A stretch of DNA of 64,000 nucleotides from Arenicola marina (lineage: Eukaryota; Annelida; Polychaeta; Arenicolidae): NCBI GenBank assembly GCA_964019135.1, contig OZ025261.1, positions 29,310,029 through 29,374,028 on the forward strand, read 5' to 3'. Every line of letters starts with the position of its first letter. The stretch's first letter is position 1. A model generated the notes under the pieces. The model made no database searches, was not told the DNA's origin, and was given only the letters and a program-made list of their open reading frames with translations. The translations under genes and the position numbers were made by a program. Below are positions 34,301 to 44,853 of this stretch, piece by piece.

Positions 34301-36688
34301 ATCCGGTACGTCTTGTCCGATTAAAATATGGACGTCATGAGTGTCCACATCTGGTATGTCAATGCCACAGAGATGTGGCCACCTCTTAACCTCACTCGGA
34401 CGGGCAAGACTCGTAAGCCCGACGTTCAGGTCAGGCCTTGAGAGAACGTGCGGCAAGTCGAAGCTCTGTTCATCGTACATGTCAGCCACCCGGAGGTGAA
34501 CAACACAGGTCTCAGCATACGCGTCCTTTGAGTTTAGAGTTGTGAGCCTGATGTTCTCCTTTCTCATAGGAAGACCGAGTCTTCGGATTAGTTCATCCGA
34601 ACAGAACGTTTGCGTGGAACCCGTGTCCAGTAGCGCATACGTATCGACGTAGGTTTCACATTCATGGCCCCGCACTCGTACAGGCACAATGGGCAAGGCC
34701 ACCTTTCCGATATTGGCTCCGGTAAAAGTACAGGCAACGGCGTGGTTCACCCTGTCCGTTGCCGGCGTCTGTCTGGTTGACATCTCGGGCATCGGCCGTT
34801 CGGTGGGTTCATCTTCGCGGCGAGGAAGGTGAAGATAATTACTATGCTTCTGCCCACAGCCTTGAACGGTGCAAGTGAATGGTCTTGTGCAATCCCTTCC
34901 AATGTGACCAGTTTTGAAGCAGTTTACGCACAGCTTCAAACTGCGTACAAATGCGAGTCTGTCCTTGACTCGCATGCCCCTGAAAGTATCGCACTGATTC
35001 AGATAATGCCCCTGATGGCACTGCGGACATGATGTAGACTGAGCGTGACCCGAACGGGACGCAGCGTTAGTGGAAAACGTTGCCCTTTGAGGCTTCTTTG
35101 TGTTTCTCTGTCGGTTTCCTTGTTTTTTGCTTTCTGGGTGCACTAGTTTCCCAAACACCGGATCTGTCGCCTCTTCAGCGGCCGCCGCGACAAAGACGAC
35201 GATATCATCAATCTTCGGAGCGCGCCTTTCTACGGCTTTGATGGTATGATTCCTCCTCAACCAGCTCCTCTGGAGATACAGAGGCAGTTTCTCGACCACG
35301 GCATACAATGTGCGACTATTGTTCACCTCCTGAAGATAGCCCATGGTTTCCAGGGTTTCTTGGCAGCAACGCAAGTCATCGGCAAAGTCTAGCAGACCAA
35401 CATTATCGTTGATGGGCGAGCGGTTAGTTACCTTATCTACCCAGGCTTGACAAATTACGTGTTCGTTGCCGAATCTCTCTTTAAGTAGCCTAAGGCCCAA
35501 TGCATAGCCGTTGCATGACTCCTTGACCATACAACACTGAAGAAGTCGTCTGGCCTTGCCAGTGGTGTATTGTAAGAGACGAGAGAGCTTTGCGCCGTCA
35601 CTAACGGTGTCTCTGTCCACGATGTTCAGAAACGATCGCATGAACGACCAATATCTCAATGGATCTCCATCAAACGTCATAAGCTCTGTCTTCGGCAGCT
35701 GCAGAGAGTCCACCAATGATTGTTGGTGCACTCTCGTATCATTAAGCATACGATGCAATGCACCTCCTAAACTATGTCCGTCCGTGGACTCATCTGATGG
35801 CACATCAGGCGCAACAGTTGAGGGACCCCACGATAAGCGGGACTTAGTCGAAGGCTTAACTTCGCCGTAGTCGTCTTTCACGGTTCCTGTTGTTGATGTA
35901 GGCATAGGCGCGTCAAGAAGGGTCGCCTGAGATCGCTTCGGGGTTTCAAAGTGTTCATCAGTAGGTGTAGAGTGGGTGAAGCGCATCTCGACTTGACTCC
36001 TAGACTGTTCTGCCACTGCGTAGGTTTGCTCTACAGCTTCGGCTTTCGCTAGTTTCATCCTCCGATCTAGTTCCGTACGACGCTGATCCATGTTTATCTT
36101 GTCCATCAGGGCTTGTCTCTCTAGTTGCATTTGTGCTTCTTGCCTTCTTTGCGTTTGTTCCAATGCTTCGAGTTCAAGGGCTTTTCTATCATTTAAAGTG
36201 TCCAGTTCAGCTGCCAGCGCCGCCCTTTCTGCTTGCGCCCTGACACGTGCGCTCCTCAAGGAACTTGTTGTTGAAGCTTGGGATCTGTGCCGACTACCGA
36301 CTTTGCTGGCCGAATCCTGTGGCTGCAAGCTTACGCAATCATCGTGCGGCTTCGCTTCGGCTAGCCAACTGCCAACAGCATCTCGAAAGTCTCTCGTTTC
36401 TCGTACCACCATCTGCCGATAGCCTTCTGACTTGTCCTTTGCATCGTCGCTAGTTAGAGCAGTGTGATAGTTTAATTGGGCCTCTTCAAAGGCGTTCACT
36501 ACGTCATCAAAGTCATTTAGTTTCTTCGAAACTTCATCATAGTTATCTAAATCTAACATCAAAATGTCGATTTCTTCTATGGAACGAGATATAACTCCCT
36601 TCGCGCAACCGCGCTTCTGTTTCAGACGCTTGATCACTTCCTTCGCAGAAGACATTGTCAAGCTTCGCAGTGGTATTCCAATGTTCAC
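31328..36688 (-). CDS. BEL/Pao Gag-Pol polyprotein, 1,786 codons, C-terminally truncated by frameshift
   Basis: Polyprotein of an LTR retrotransposon: capsid, protease, reverse transcriptase/RNase H and integrase for copying RNA into DNA and inserting it. The N-terminal 300 residues are charged and coiled-coil-like (about 140-230). A Gag segment with FDGDPLRYWSFMRSF is at about 335-350. Two CCHC knuckles are at 554-566 and 587-600. The aspartic protease active site is DTGS at 688-691. Reverse transcriptase has YVDD at 1098-1101. An RNase H-like region has WTDSIIVLWYL around 1400. An H2C2 integrase finger precedes the core. The integrase catalytic triad is Asp1656, Asp1718 and Glu1768. The M at 36688 or the one at residue 12 could start translation. 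Everything to the integrase Glu is open. The frame is lost about 18 residues later. Confidence 0.93.
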   Translation of the reverse strand: MNIGIPLRSLTMSSAKEVIKRLKQKRGCAKGVISRSIEEIDILMLDLDNYDEVSKKLNDFDDVVNAFEEAQLNYHTALTSDDAKDKSEGYRQMVVRETRDFRDAVGSWLAEAKPHDDCVSLQPQDSASKVGSRHRSQASTTSSLRSARVRAQAERAALAAELDTLNDRKALELEALEQTQRRQEAQMQLERQALMDKINMDQRRTELDRRMKLAKAEAVEQTYAVAEQSRSQVEMRFTHSTPTDEHFETPKRSQATLLDAPMPTSTTGTVKDDYGEVKPSTKSRLSWGPSTVAPDVPSDESTDGHSLGGALHRMLNDTRVHQQSLVDSLQLPKTELMTFDGDPLRYWSFMRSFLNIVDRDTVSDGAKLSRLLQYTTGKARRLLQCCMVKESCNGYALGLRLLKERFGNEHVICQAWVDKVTNRSPINDNVGLLDFADDLRCCQETLETMGYLQEVNNSRTLYAVVEKLPLYLQRSWLRRNHTIKAVERRAPKIDDIVVFVAAAAEEATDPVFGKLVHPESKKQGNRQRNTKKPQRATFSTNAASRSGHAQSTSCPQCHQGHYLNQCDTFRGMRVKDRLAFVRSLKLCVNCFKTGHIGRDCTRPFTCTVQGCGQKHSNYLHLPRREDEPTERPMPEMSTRQTPATDRVNHAVACTFTGANIGKVALPIVPVRVRGHECETYVDTYALLDTGSTQTFCSDELIRRLGLPMRKENIRLTTLNSKDAYAETCVVHLRVADMYDEQSFDLPHVLSRPDLNVGLTSLARPSEVKRWPHLCGIDIPDVDTHDVHILIGQDVPDVMIPMEVRRGTPGEPYATRTVLGWTLNVPVDHTKPATPVSHFVKTDVDLQRQVERFWKLDDVGKEDDPMSINDRKVLSIWESSIGRDGKHYTLDIPFKTRPPHLPWNKSLAEHRLRLLGKRLNRDEGLKRMYITGVSELLEKGYDEPVPTKCLGRDDGCVWYLPHHPVIHAKKPGKVRIVFDCAAKYGGTSLNDQINQGPDLANKLVGVLLRFRQEPIAFMADIEGMFNQVLVNAPDRDVLRFLWWKNDDLLGPPVTYRMTSHLFGGVWSPSCANFALKQCARDNVDEFDPKTIDTVERNFYVDDCLKSICSLEDAIKLVNQLRELLTRGGFRLTKWISNSREVLKALPEKEHAKEVPSLDLDHQSLPAGRALGVLWKVEEDTFGFDTSVQPKPATKRGLLSLVSSVYDPLGFASPFILRAKMLFQTLCRMKVEWDDPLTDDVAEQWDRWLKDLPSIQNLSFQRCVKPSHFDVVTAQLHHFADASEKGYGAVSYMRLTDRQGRVHCAFLMSKAKLAPLKTTTIPRLELAAAVESVKLDKLLRKELQMPLEESVYWTDSIIVLWYLRNEDRRFQTYVANRTAVIVDHTSFTQWRHVDTESNPADDASRGLSADELVNKARWKSGPDFLWKVEEHWPTQCGLQAVDLEAKAEIKRTPDVYATVCDTGGVDRLLAHYSSWHKLKKAVAWMTRLKETLRRRTKGEKTALNSPLSVKDIHGAEAAIIRYVQTAAFGQERLEAGNLRKLSPTRSADGLLCVGGRLNNAPMHFRARHPWILPSNHHVTELIIAQFHAVTGHAGVERVLAETRPWFWIVGGRTAVRRVLSKCVPCRKLKAVPESPQMADLPKDRVTPGEAPFTRVGVDYFGPFFVKRARCEMKRYGCLFTCLTTRAIHIEVSHSLDTDSFLNALERFIARRGEPVEIRSDNGTNFVGGRSALRRAIQEWNQAQIHDHLQRKEIQWIFNPPAASHMGGVWERQIRTIRSVVAGVVHSRP

Positions 36689-36704
36689 CTCGATTTTGAA
36701 CTAA

Positions 36705-37275
36705 TGTAGCCCACACGCTACTGAGGTATTCAAAGTCAAGTCCAGCGTTTGATACGCATACTCATTTATTCTGGTATTAATGCTATGTATGGTTCAAACT
36801 GCAATACAAAAACATAAGCTGATATTAATAAGAAGAAAAAACCAATAAACTGTGTTGCGTCTCAAGCCGAAAACAAAAAAAACACCTACGTAATTTAAAC
36901 AACGAAAACAAGGCCAGGCTGAATAATCATTGTATAGTCAATACTTTTGACAACAGGCTATCGTAGTACATCACGGAGAACCAAATCGCTAATCCACCTC
37001 TGCTCTTATTCCCTAATTACAGTTATATTATAAGGCGAAAGACTAAACCAACATATCATATAAAAGCACAGAAGAGTAACACTACAATATAACATACTTA
37101 CATCGCTGGGGGAATATTCAAAACCTTGGGATTCAGGAATTCAAACTACTTCAATTTCACGATGCAGGTCACTGCATACTGTTTACCACTCGCGTCACCC
37201 GGAAGCCTCGGATTTGAGTCATACACAAGTTTCAGCTTCCTAAACGCGACAAGTTTTAGTTTCCTAAACGCTACA
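36705..37275 (-). repeat. 5' LTR of the BEL/Pao element
   Basis: 571 bp with TG...CA ends. It is 5' with respect to the minus-strand ORF, so its promoter would drive the polyprotein. Immediately inside it (36680-36704, minus strand) is the short leader where a primer-binding site is expected. I could not match it to a specific tRNA end. Confidence 0.95.
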
Positions 37276-39039
37276 CATAATAACCGCCTAACGAGATAAA
37301 AAGAAGTGCCGAAGGTTAAGAAAGGGTACAAATGTCCATTAACATGTTTGTTATGCAGATCATTACAGATTACAGAGCTATATACCTGTTCATAGCCTTG
37401 GTGTGTACTGAATGACACGCAATTAGTGTAGAACCTACACTATGTAAATGGCGAAGTCCTCATTAAAGCATTATAATTAAGGGCTTTTGGAAGATTCGTG
37501 GCGACACACAACGCAAAAACAGAGGCTAACAAGAGAAATACAATATCTATAAGTGCCATAAAACACTGGGCAATATTTATTTTGCCAGACATTTGCCTTA
37601 GAAGTCGCTTTAAGTGACAGTATGGTCTTGATGCAACGTAACTGGCATCTATTTTACGGTGTTCCAGTATCACAGTTTCAGTTATTGCGCTGTTCAGAAT
37701 ACTGGTAGCATGTTATCCATAAGAACCAAATCGATTTAGGTGTTTCACGACGAGAAAAGCCCATCCAGGAATTCACTAGAGCGATAATGTGACATTAGTG
37801 GAAACAGGTAAGCCATTAGTAGCAATATGGCCGGTGGAACGTTGCAAATAGATCAAACATTATTGATCACATTCACATATTATCGCACAACACTAGACAT
37901 ATATATTCCTGAGTTACCCATTTTCATCATTTATTTCGTCATAAAATGCTTCATACTGCTAATCGGCTAATCCTTTCAACCAGTACATCACCGAACAGTG
38001 ACGTCAATGAGGAAGGTTTATCTCCACCCCTTGCCCCCTTCCTAATCCCCAACCCACCCCCTTATTTCACCACTGAATCGAAGAAACAGCGCAGTTCAGT
38101 CAATCGCGAGTACCCTTCTAGCACGCTCAGAGATGGAAGAATGGGTTTTACCGAAAAGGAGGTGTGTGAAATTGATGGTTGGATTTTGCTGTTGGTTTGC
38201 CTCCACTCAGGCATTATCTGGATTGTTTTTGTAATAAGTAATTACTCATATGGTAGCACCGTAAATCGTTGTCAGTTGTCATCCAAATGTTCACGGAGGC
38301 ACATTTTTTTTCTCTACGATTAAAGCCGCGGAATGATGAGCGATAATCGAGTGATAACAAGAAGGATTCGCATCCCGGCTAGATAAGGCGGGGGTGAAAG
38401 ACGCATGATGGGGCGGCCAAAATTAGGAGAAAGGAAAACCGGGAAGAAAGCGAAGGGGGGGTCAAGGTCATCGGATGAGAGATGTTCGCATAGATCCCGG
38501 AGGAGACAACTTGGAATTGATCCGTGTTAGATCCCTCTGCCGACCGTATCCTGACCCCAGCACACGGGGCATCCTGATCAATGACCTTAATAAGTGGGCG
38601 CTTGAAAGCCCGCTCAGCCCCCAGGTCTCCCAGCTTCTCTCAAGCGTTGTGTATTGGTTGCGCGAATAAGCGTCGATTGTGAAACATCCTCGGTCGGAAA
38701 GACAGCTGTGTGGCTATCTTGGGGCGATAATGAGACGAAATATGCCTGAAACGTGGCTAACTACTGATAGTAAGCAGAATAGGCTCCTTGATCACACTGT
38801 ACGCTCCATCAAAGCAACGTAAAAATGGGTTGTTAGAAGGTTTCCCGGTTCTTTTGTAGCTTGCCTAGGGCCAGGCGTGGTACTTAGTGTGGCCCTCAGT
38901 GAAAACAATGTAATGTGGGTCCTTCAGCAGATCTTGAGTGAAGGTTAAACCTTGTGTTGCACCGGTTGGGCAGTGTGTATGAGTTGCTCCTATATGTTGG
39001 CTCACAGACAGCCTCTGGATGCCCCCGGGGCCGGCGTCG

Positions 39040-39290
39040 AGTTGGGGCCGGGTTGGGGCGGTGTTGGGGTTGATATAGGCAGGTTTGGTGCAGGGCTGGA
39101 GCCGGGCTGAAGCCGGGATGAAGTCGGGATGGGGCAGACTGGGACCGGGTTGGGTAGCTTGGGGCCGGGTTGGATAGATTGGGGCCGGGCTGGGGCAGAT
39201 TGGGGCCATGCTGTGGCTGATTGGGGCCCGGTTGGGTAGATTGTGGCCCTGTTGGGTAGATTGGGGCCAAGCAAGGTAGATTGGAGCCAT
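39040..39290. repeat. Block F minisatellite of unit 4
   Basis: About 12 degenerate copies of the 21-bp GGGCAGATTGGGGCCGGGTT-type unit, in the same place in the unit as 6640-7320 but about a third as long. It ends abruptly at a displaced fragment of block I (39288). Confidence 0.85.
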
Positions 39291-41656
39291 TCTCCGGACT
39301 AGCACCATTTCTATAGCTGATTAATTTAATTTGCTCTAGCGCCCTCCAAGTAATATCCTCATAATCATGCCATGGGCCGCTTGTATTGTTTGTATTTGTA
39401 TGTTGATGTCTTGAGGTGATATACAGTATTGAAAAGCAAGTGTGTTCCGTTCAGTCGTTTGCTTGAACTTGATATGTCAGCAGAACAAAATCTGATTAAG
39501 ATTGAACGGAATCCAATTTCGAGAGAATGAAAATATATGGAACAAAATTATGACATCACCAAGCCATCCAACGTTTCAGATAAAATACATCACGGTGTAC
39601 TTATTACATGGGAATCGTTTTACCGTGGTTTGTGCGGTGCGATTGTTTTAAATCGTCGTTCACAGAAAAGAAAATCCAGCGACATAGAAATCGGTGAAGC
39701 CACCAGGAACAGATCTTGGCAGAAATACCAATCACCCCGGTACCGTGGTTGCCTTATGCAAACACACGGTGATACCTGCTGCACCCATCTATCTTCGACC
39801 ATGACCATCTACTTCTCACTCCGTACGGCAATGTCTCATTACTAAGCCTAAATCAAACGTAGATATTTCTGCTGTCCAACCACCCATTATCCGTCAATGA
39901 AGCCTCGCCGATTCAGTTAGTCTGATCTGCAAATCCACATGTCAGGCTGTTTGCCCCTGACGCCGGATGGGACGTCGTCAAGTGCTGCCGCCATTAATTC
40001 TCCCATGAGGTGTCTTAGCCCAGTTTGGGAATCATGTGCTCAATATTTTAGTAAAAAAGATCTACATTTACCTTTATAATCATAGTATATGGATATATCA
40101 CCCCTTCTGGTTACATGTGTGACTATGTGGTGCGTGCTGCATCTCCAGCTGTCTAATCTACATTTCTCATAGATCGCCGCTTGCCCACGGGGTTTCCCGT
40201 GGCTGTTTTTGCCTCGGTACTATCGTTCGAAGAGTAACGCTGGAGCGTATATAGGCCTTGTCGTCAGGCGGTTGATTGTTGATAAGGTAGTACTACGATT
40301 TCAGGTTGGTCTATATTTCCCCCAGCTTGCTATTAGTTATTAGTCCCTCTTTATGAGTTAGTTTGAGGACTTTTGCACTTTTTTGATAAAAAATCATTCT
40401 AATCTAGTTATTCTAGCTAGCCTTTATTTGTATAAAAATACATAAAAACACATCAAACTTTGTAGCTAGTGGACGTTTTTTTAAATTGGAGAAAGAAACG
40501 TATTGAATCTAACATATTTCATCAAACTATTTTTGATTTAATAAAATTACGATTTACAGCAACCCAGCACAATATTTCGGGTTCGTCACATTCTCCCGAG
40601 TGCCACCACTTCTAGAGCTGATTAATTTCGTTCGTTCTATACAGAGATATCGCCTCACGCCATCCAAGTAATATCCTCACAAATTTTTTATCACCCTTGT
40701 CAGATATATGTTGGTTTAATGCGAGATCTCGCCACACTATGATGTCGATATTTTCCCTTTAATCCAGTCCATTATCAAAATAGGGGAGTTCCGTAATGCT
40801 TCCTGGGCTCCACCCTCCTAGACTCCCATTTCAGCCTTAATCCGACCGACGAAGCACAAATCGGGGCCTCGAGGGTTGAGGTCCAGTCTCGCGAGGTCAA
40901 GTCAATTCGACACAAAATTAGACTGCAGTCCCAAAGCGGAGTTCTCTTGGACGTAAACACACAAAATAGTTACTTACCGCCATCAAATTTAGTTGAAATT
41001 GAGTGGCATTGACCTTGGACTTTGACCTTCAGATAACGCAACGTGGGATGGTCTATCGTGTGAAGACACCGAAAAAGGATGGCTGACCTGCCTGCCAATA
41101 GCGAACGCAGTAGTCATGGTGTGATTGCCCGAGTGACGTCACACTTGCTCGGCTGGCGTAATTATATAAAGGCGGTGAGTGCCCTATCTGGTTAGCCCGG
41201 TCATCCAATACACTACGGTTGCTGCGTGTCGTAAAAACTAAACTGGACGGGATCTCTTATGTTTAATTAAAGAACCACGTTACACAATTGGCTGGAGGAT
41301 AGGCAGTGACAGTGCGTGCAGCGGCGATGGGGGGTGGGGGGGGGGGGGGCAGGATCGTTCTCAGTTCGTTATTCCCAGAGTATTGGAGCCACTTGGAAAA
41401 CTACAATTGCTGCTGACACCTTACATTCACATAGCTCTTAAATATCGTCCCCACCAGTACTACGTTTGCCCTCTCCCCTCAGGTGGTCCCAGTGGTATCC
41501 CGCTCACGCCAATTAATCTTCATCCTAGCCGCCGGTGCAATGGCCGCATGGACTCCCCACAGTGAGTGCTTCCACCTTCTGTTGGATTCAGGCAGGGTTC
41601 AGGGCGTTCAGCTTGTGGTATCACATGGCCTAGGACTCTGGGACAGTGCACATCCA

Positions 41657-41657
41657 C

Positions 41658-41695
<38 letters not shown>
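41657..41695. repeat. (TA)n microsatellite
   Basis: About 38 bp of nearly pure TA dinucleotides inside block A. The same position in units 1 (near 1505) and 3 (near 19185) has only short ATATATACATATAT-like sequence, so it expanded in this unit alone. Confidence 0.9.
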
Positions 41696-41700
<5 letters not shown>

Positions 41701-41820
41701 TCGTTCAGTGCACATGCACCCACTATAAATAGAATATATATAGTCCCCATAGAAATCAAGCTGACAATAACCGCAACGACATAAGCATCCACTGGGTGGC
41801 AACAACAATTATTACGATTT

Positions 41821-42080
41821 TAGTCCGGGCAGCCTGTGCTGAAAAAGGGCTTAACCCAAAACAAATTGCAATAGTAATGAAACTTGGTTTTTCTGAATCC
41901 GTAGTTATCTGAAAATATCATATTCAAAATCTACCAAAATCTACTCATTGGAACATAGTTTTTTCGCCGATAGTTTACCCTACCCCTTGAACTCAGATTG
42001 GCAACACATTTTTAACGGATCGACAAGACGGGATAAGGCGGGGCGGTTAAAGACCTACTACATATTGCTCGCTACATACA
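41821..42080 (+). repeat. Left terminal inverted repeat of the Academ-like element
   Basis: Pairs with 47323-47573. Best-matching blocks: TAGTCCGGGCA at the tip, ACCCAAAACAAATTGCAATA (41854-41873), CAAAATCTACC, CATTGGAACATA, TTTACCCTACC-like and ATTGCTCGCTACATAC at the inner end. About 260 bp, imperfect between the blocks. Confidence 0.85.
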
Positions 42081-42533
42081 ATACGCATGTTATATGTAAT
42101 AAACTGTTAAGTGAGCTACATAATGTCGATAAAAAAATTATTAAAAGTTTATTAATGTCGAATATTATTTTTAATTAGTGACCCCCCCCCTCACGAACCA
42201 CCTGGTGAAAAGGTCGTGGAAACCAACTGACAGTAGCGAATGTTGTTTATATAATAAACATGGAATAATTGGTATGTTTGTTATTGAAAACCGTTAAATA
42301 AATATGTAATTTTAATTATATTTCATTCTTGCACTAGGAGATATTTGCGCACTTGTAACAGGGCTAATTTTTCATCTTGGCTTGTCATACTGACTTGTCG
42401 CGAGACACGCTACGTCACAGCGCGCGCCACTTGTTTCCCTGCGCGACTTGGTTCCTCCAAGAGGAATGTTTCATTTTCACTACGAAGCAAGCCGGTTCGG
42501 CAACAGAATGGTAATGTTTTGTAAGAAACCTTT

Positions 42534-44763
42534 GTGTGCAAATGTCAGCATATCAAGATGACCGACTGTGTATTTTGCCAAGAGCCGTTGACAAATGGAG
42601 ACCCAATTGTTAAGTTGACGCAAAAGGGTTGCGATGGTATCATCAACGCCGGTGCAGCTAGAGGCAGTCATATAGAAGTGGCTCTTTGCCAAGCTGTACA
42701 TGCGAAGTGCCGAAGTGAATTTACCAACCCCAGATCGATCCAGTATTACAACAAACGAAAACGTTGTGGTGAACAGGAGCCAAACCTGCAACGCACACTT
42801 AGATCAGAGGAATCCACCTTCAGCTATAAAGATGATTGCATACTTTGTGGTTGCCCAGATGTGTATAACGGCAGACATCAGTCATATAAACTTATTACAG
42901 TTAGAACCATGGACTTCCAAAAGAAAATACTGAAGGCATGTGAGGTGTTCAAAGGAGAATGGGCGGATATCGTAAGAGCCAGAGTACTTTTCGTCCAGGA
43001 TCTGCCAGCTGCAGATGCAGTGTACCACAATATTTGCAGTGTCAACTTTAGAACAGGAAAAGATGTGCCAAGCATGTTTCAGAAGACCACAGGACAGAGA
43101 GCCGCAAAATGCAAGAAACTCGGTCCAAGTGGAAGGCCTAAAGATTGTATAAGAACTGAAGCCTTCCAACTTGTAGCCGATTACCTTGAAAATAATGACG
43201 ATGAACAAGTGACTATCAATGACCTGATAAGCAAGATGAATGAATACCTCAAAGATACTGATATAGAGCCATATAGCTTTCCACACATGAAGACACAGTT
43301 AAAAAAACGCTTTAAGGAGGATATAATTATCACAGAGGTCAATGGCAAGCCAAATGTAGTAACATTTCATACAACTACTTCCAATATATTACACAATTTT
43401 CACCAGCAAACGATGCAAAATCCAACTGATCAGAAGGACAACATAATCGAAACAGCAGCAAATTTTATAAAACAGGAAATCCGAGAAGTTGAACAGACAA
43501 GGGAGACCTACCCCACAGTTGAAGAGTTATCAACAGAAACAGCACTGGAGTTTTTGCCCATATCTCTAAAACGTTTGTTAAAACACGTTTTCTGTGCTTC
43601 AGATACAAGTAGCAAAATTGCTTCAATAGGTCAAGCAATCATGCAGGCAGCCCGCCCCCGTACTCTTCTTGCCCCACTGCAAATTGGATTGGGTGTTCAA
43701 ATGCATCACCACTTCCAGTCAAAATTTCTTGTGGATTCCTTACATCACCATGGATTCTCCTGCTCATATAGTGAAGTTAAAAAGTTTGAGAGGAGCTCTT
43801 CAATAGCACAGGGAACTGAAATAGCAAACATGACCGCCAACAAATTTCTACAATATTCTGCGGACAACGTTGACCACAATGTGAGAAGTATTGATGGAAA
43901 AGGTACTTTCCACGGTATGGGCATTATTGCTATGGTGACACCTGGGACAAGATCATCAAGAAATATTCCAAGGGTGGAAGTCACCTCCGATGACATTGCT
44001 TCTGTTGGACGTATACGAATACACCACTTTTTGTCAGAAAGAGATAGCCTGAATTCTCTCTGCTACCAGCCAATAACTGATCCAAAGGTCGAAGAACCCT
44101 TCGCATTCGTAGACCTCTTGTGGAAATCATCTCTGTTGCTGAAGGTCCCAAGACCCCAGTGGTGTGGATTCATGCAACTCATCCATCAGGGAGAAAATGC
44201 TGGTGCATCGTCGGTCATGTTTCTCCCCATGATTGACATGGACCCAAATGACCTGTCCTGCATTTATTCAACGTTGAAGTTCATATCGTCCCATGCAAAC
44301 CGGTACCAATCATACCCAGTGGTCACGTTTGATCAACCGTTGTGGTGGAAAGCACACACCATGGTAGAGAGTTTGCCAGAGTTACAACCAACTGTCATTC
44401 GTCTGGGAGGTTTCCATACACAAATGAGCTTCCTAGGATCTATTGGCCACCTGATGAATGGCTCTGGCCTCCAGGAGCTGTTGGAAGTTGTGTATGCCAG
44501 CAACACAGTTGGACACATGCTCTCAGGAAAAGCAGTCAGTCGTGCAGTAAGAGGCCATTTGCTTGTTGACGCTGCATTGAATACACTGGTGATATCGAAG
44601 GCTCTGAACAAAGACACTCCGCAGATTTCAATACCTGCCCAACGAAATGCAACACCGGTGCCTTCACGTGCTATGGAAACAGACCTTCGACAGTCGCCAG
44701 TACCTGCCCAACCAGAAGCCAACTGCCACTCTGGTGATAGGAAGGAAGAACCACCTTCAACAG
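42534..44763 (+). CDS. Academ-like transposase-nuclease gene, exon 1 (transposase part)
   Basis: First coding exon of a predicted 1,432-residue protein. The M at 42534 is the longest start. The M at residue 9 (MTDCVFC) begins exactly at the first Cys pair and may be the true one. Cys/His clusters lie at 12-59 (C12, C15, C33, C52, H56, C59) and around 102-168 (C102, C105, C107, H165, C168), probably zinc-binding and DNA- or protein-contacting. The transposase core shows DNVDHN (Asp444, Asp447) followed by FHGMGIIA, then VVTFDQPLW (Asp600), LGGFHTQMSFLGSIG (His628) and QELLEVVY (Glu648 or Glu651). I infer a D-D-E arrangement from these, spaced like other cut-and-paste transposases with an insertion. 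The exon ends at 44763 in phase 1. Without splicing, TAG at 44766-44768 would stop a 744-residue product. Confidence 0.8.
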
Positions 44764-44853
44764 GTTAGTGTCTTTAAATATCGAATTTGAGCTCAAATTA
44801 ATAATTGCCACTATTAAATTGGTTTCGGATTAATTCCTGTGTCAATCTTTCAG
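44764..44853 (+). other. 90-nt spliceosomal intron, phase 1
   Basis: The donor is ACAG|GTTAGT and the acceptor is CAATCTTTCAG|ATACC. Joining 44763 to 44854 creates a GAT codon and keeps the frame into exon 2. The acceptor side of the second ORF reads the same Asp-Thr-Ser-Asp in frame. The intron contains the stop codon of the upstream frame within the donor (GTTAG). The ATG at 44805 that opens the downstream ORF lies inside the intron and is probably not used. Confidence 0.8.

Larger units (their letters stand above)
30086..37280 (-). mobile_element. BEL/Pao LTR retrotransposon, near-complete, minus strand, TSD CATAA
   Basis: The element proper is 30091-37275. It has two LTRs of 578 and 571 bp that begin TGTAGC and end GCTACA, flanked by the 5-bp duplication CATAA at 30086-30090 and 37276-37280. 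Unit 5 (near 49227) shows the empty site, GGTTGCATAATAACCGCC. The internal region encodes a Gag-Pol polyprotein on the minus strand with protease, reverse transcriptase, RNase H and integrase in the BEL/Pao order. The two LTRs differ at about six positions plus one 7-bp indel, roughly 1 percent, so insertion was recent. Two lesions near the 3' end of the ORF make this copy probably unable to produce a complete polyprotein. Confidence 0.95.
28952..41075 (+). repeat. Array unit 4
   Basis: Contains block B (28980-30000), the start of C split by the BEL/Pao insertion (30086-37280), the rest of C (37281-37980), E (37980-38870), a short F minisatellite (39040-39290), H (39370-40240) and I (40240-41075). 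G is mostly absent. A fragment of block I about 75 bp long (39288-39364, beginning ATTCTCCGGACTAGCACC) sits out of place between F and H. At 41066 block I jumps directly into block A of unit 5, with the usual K element and end of I deleted. No host gene seen. Confidence 0.7.

Noticed and set aside
31737-36453. Plus-strand ORFs of 60-110 codons over the BEL/Pao gene
   Set aside because: Antisense shadows of the minus-strand polyprotein.
44805-44853. ATG at 44805 as a separate start for a second Academ-like gene
   Set aside because: The segment from 44805 to the acceptor lies inside a well-formed GT-AG intron, and splicing joins both ORFs in frame.
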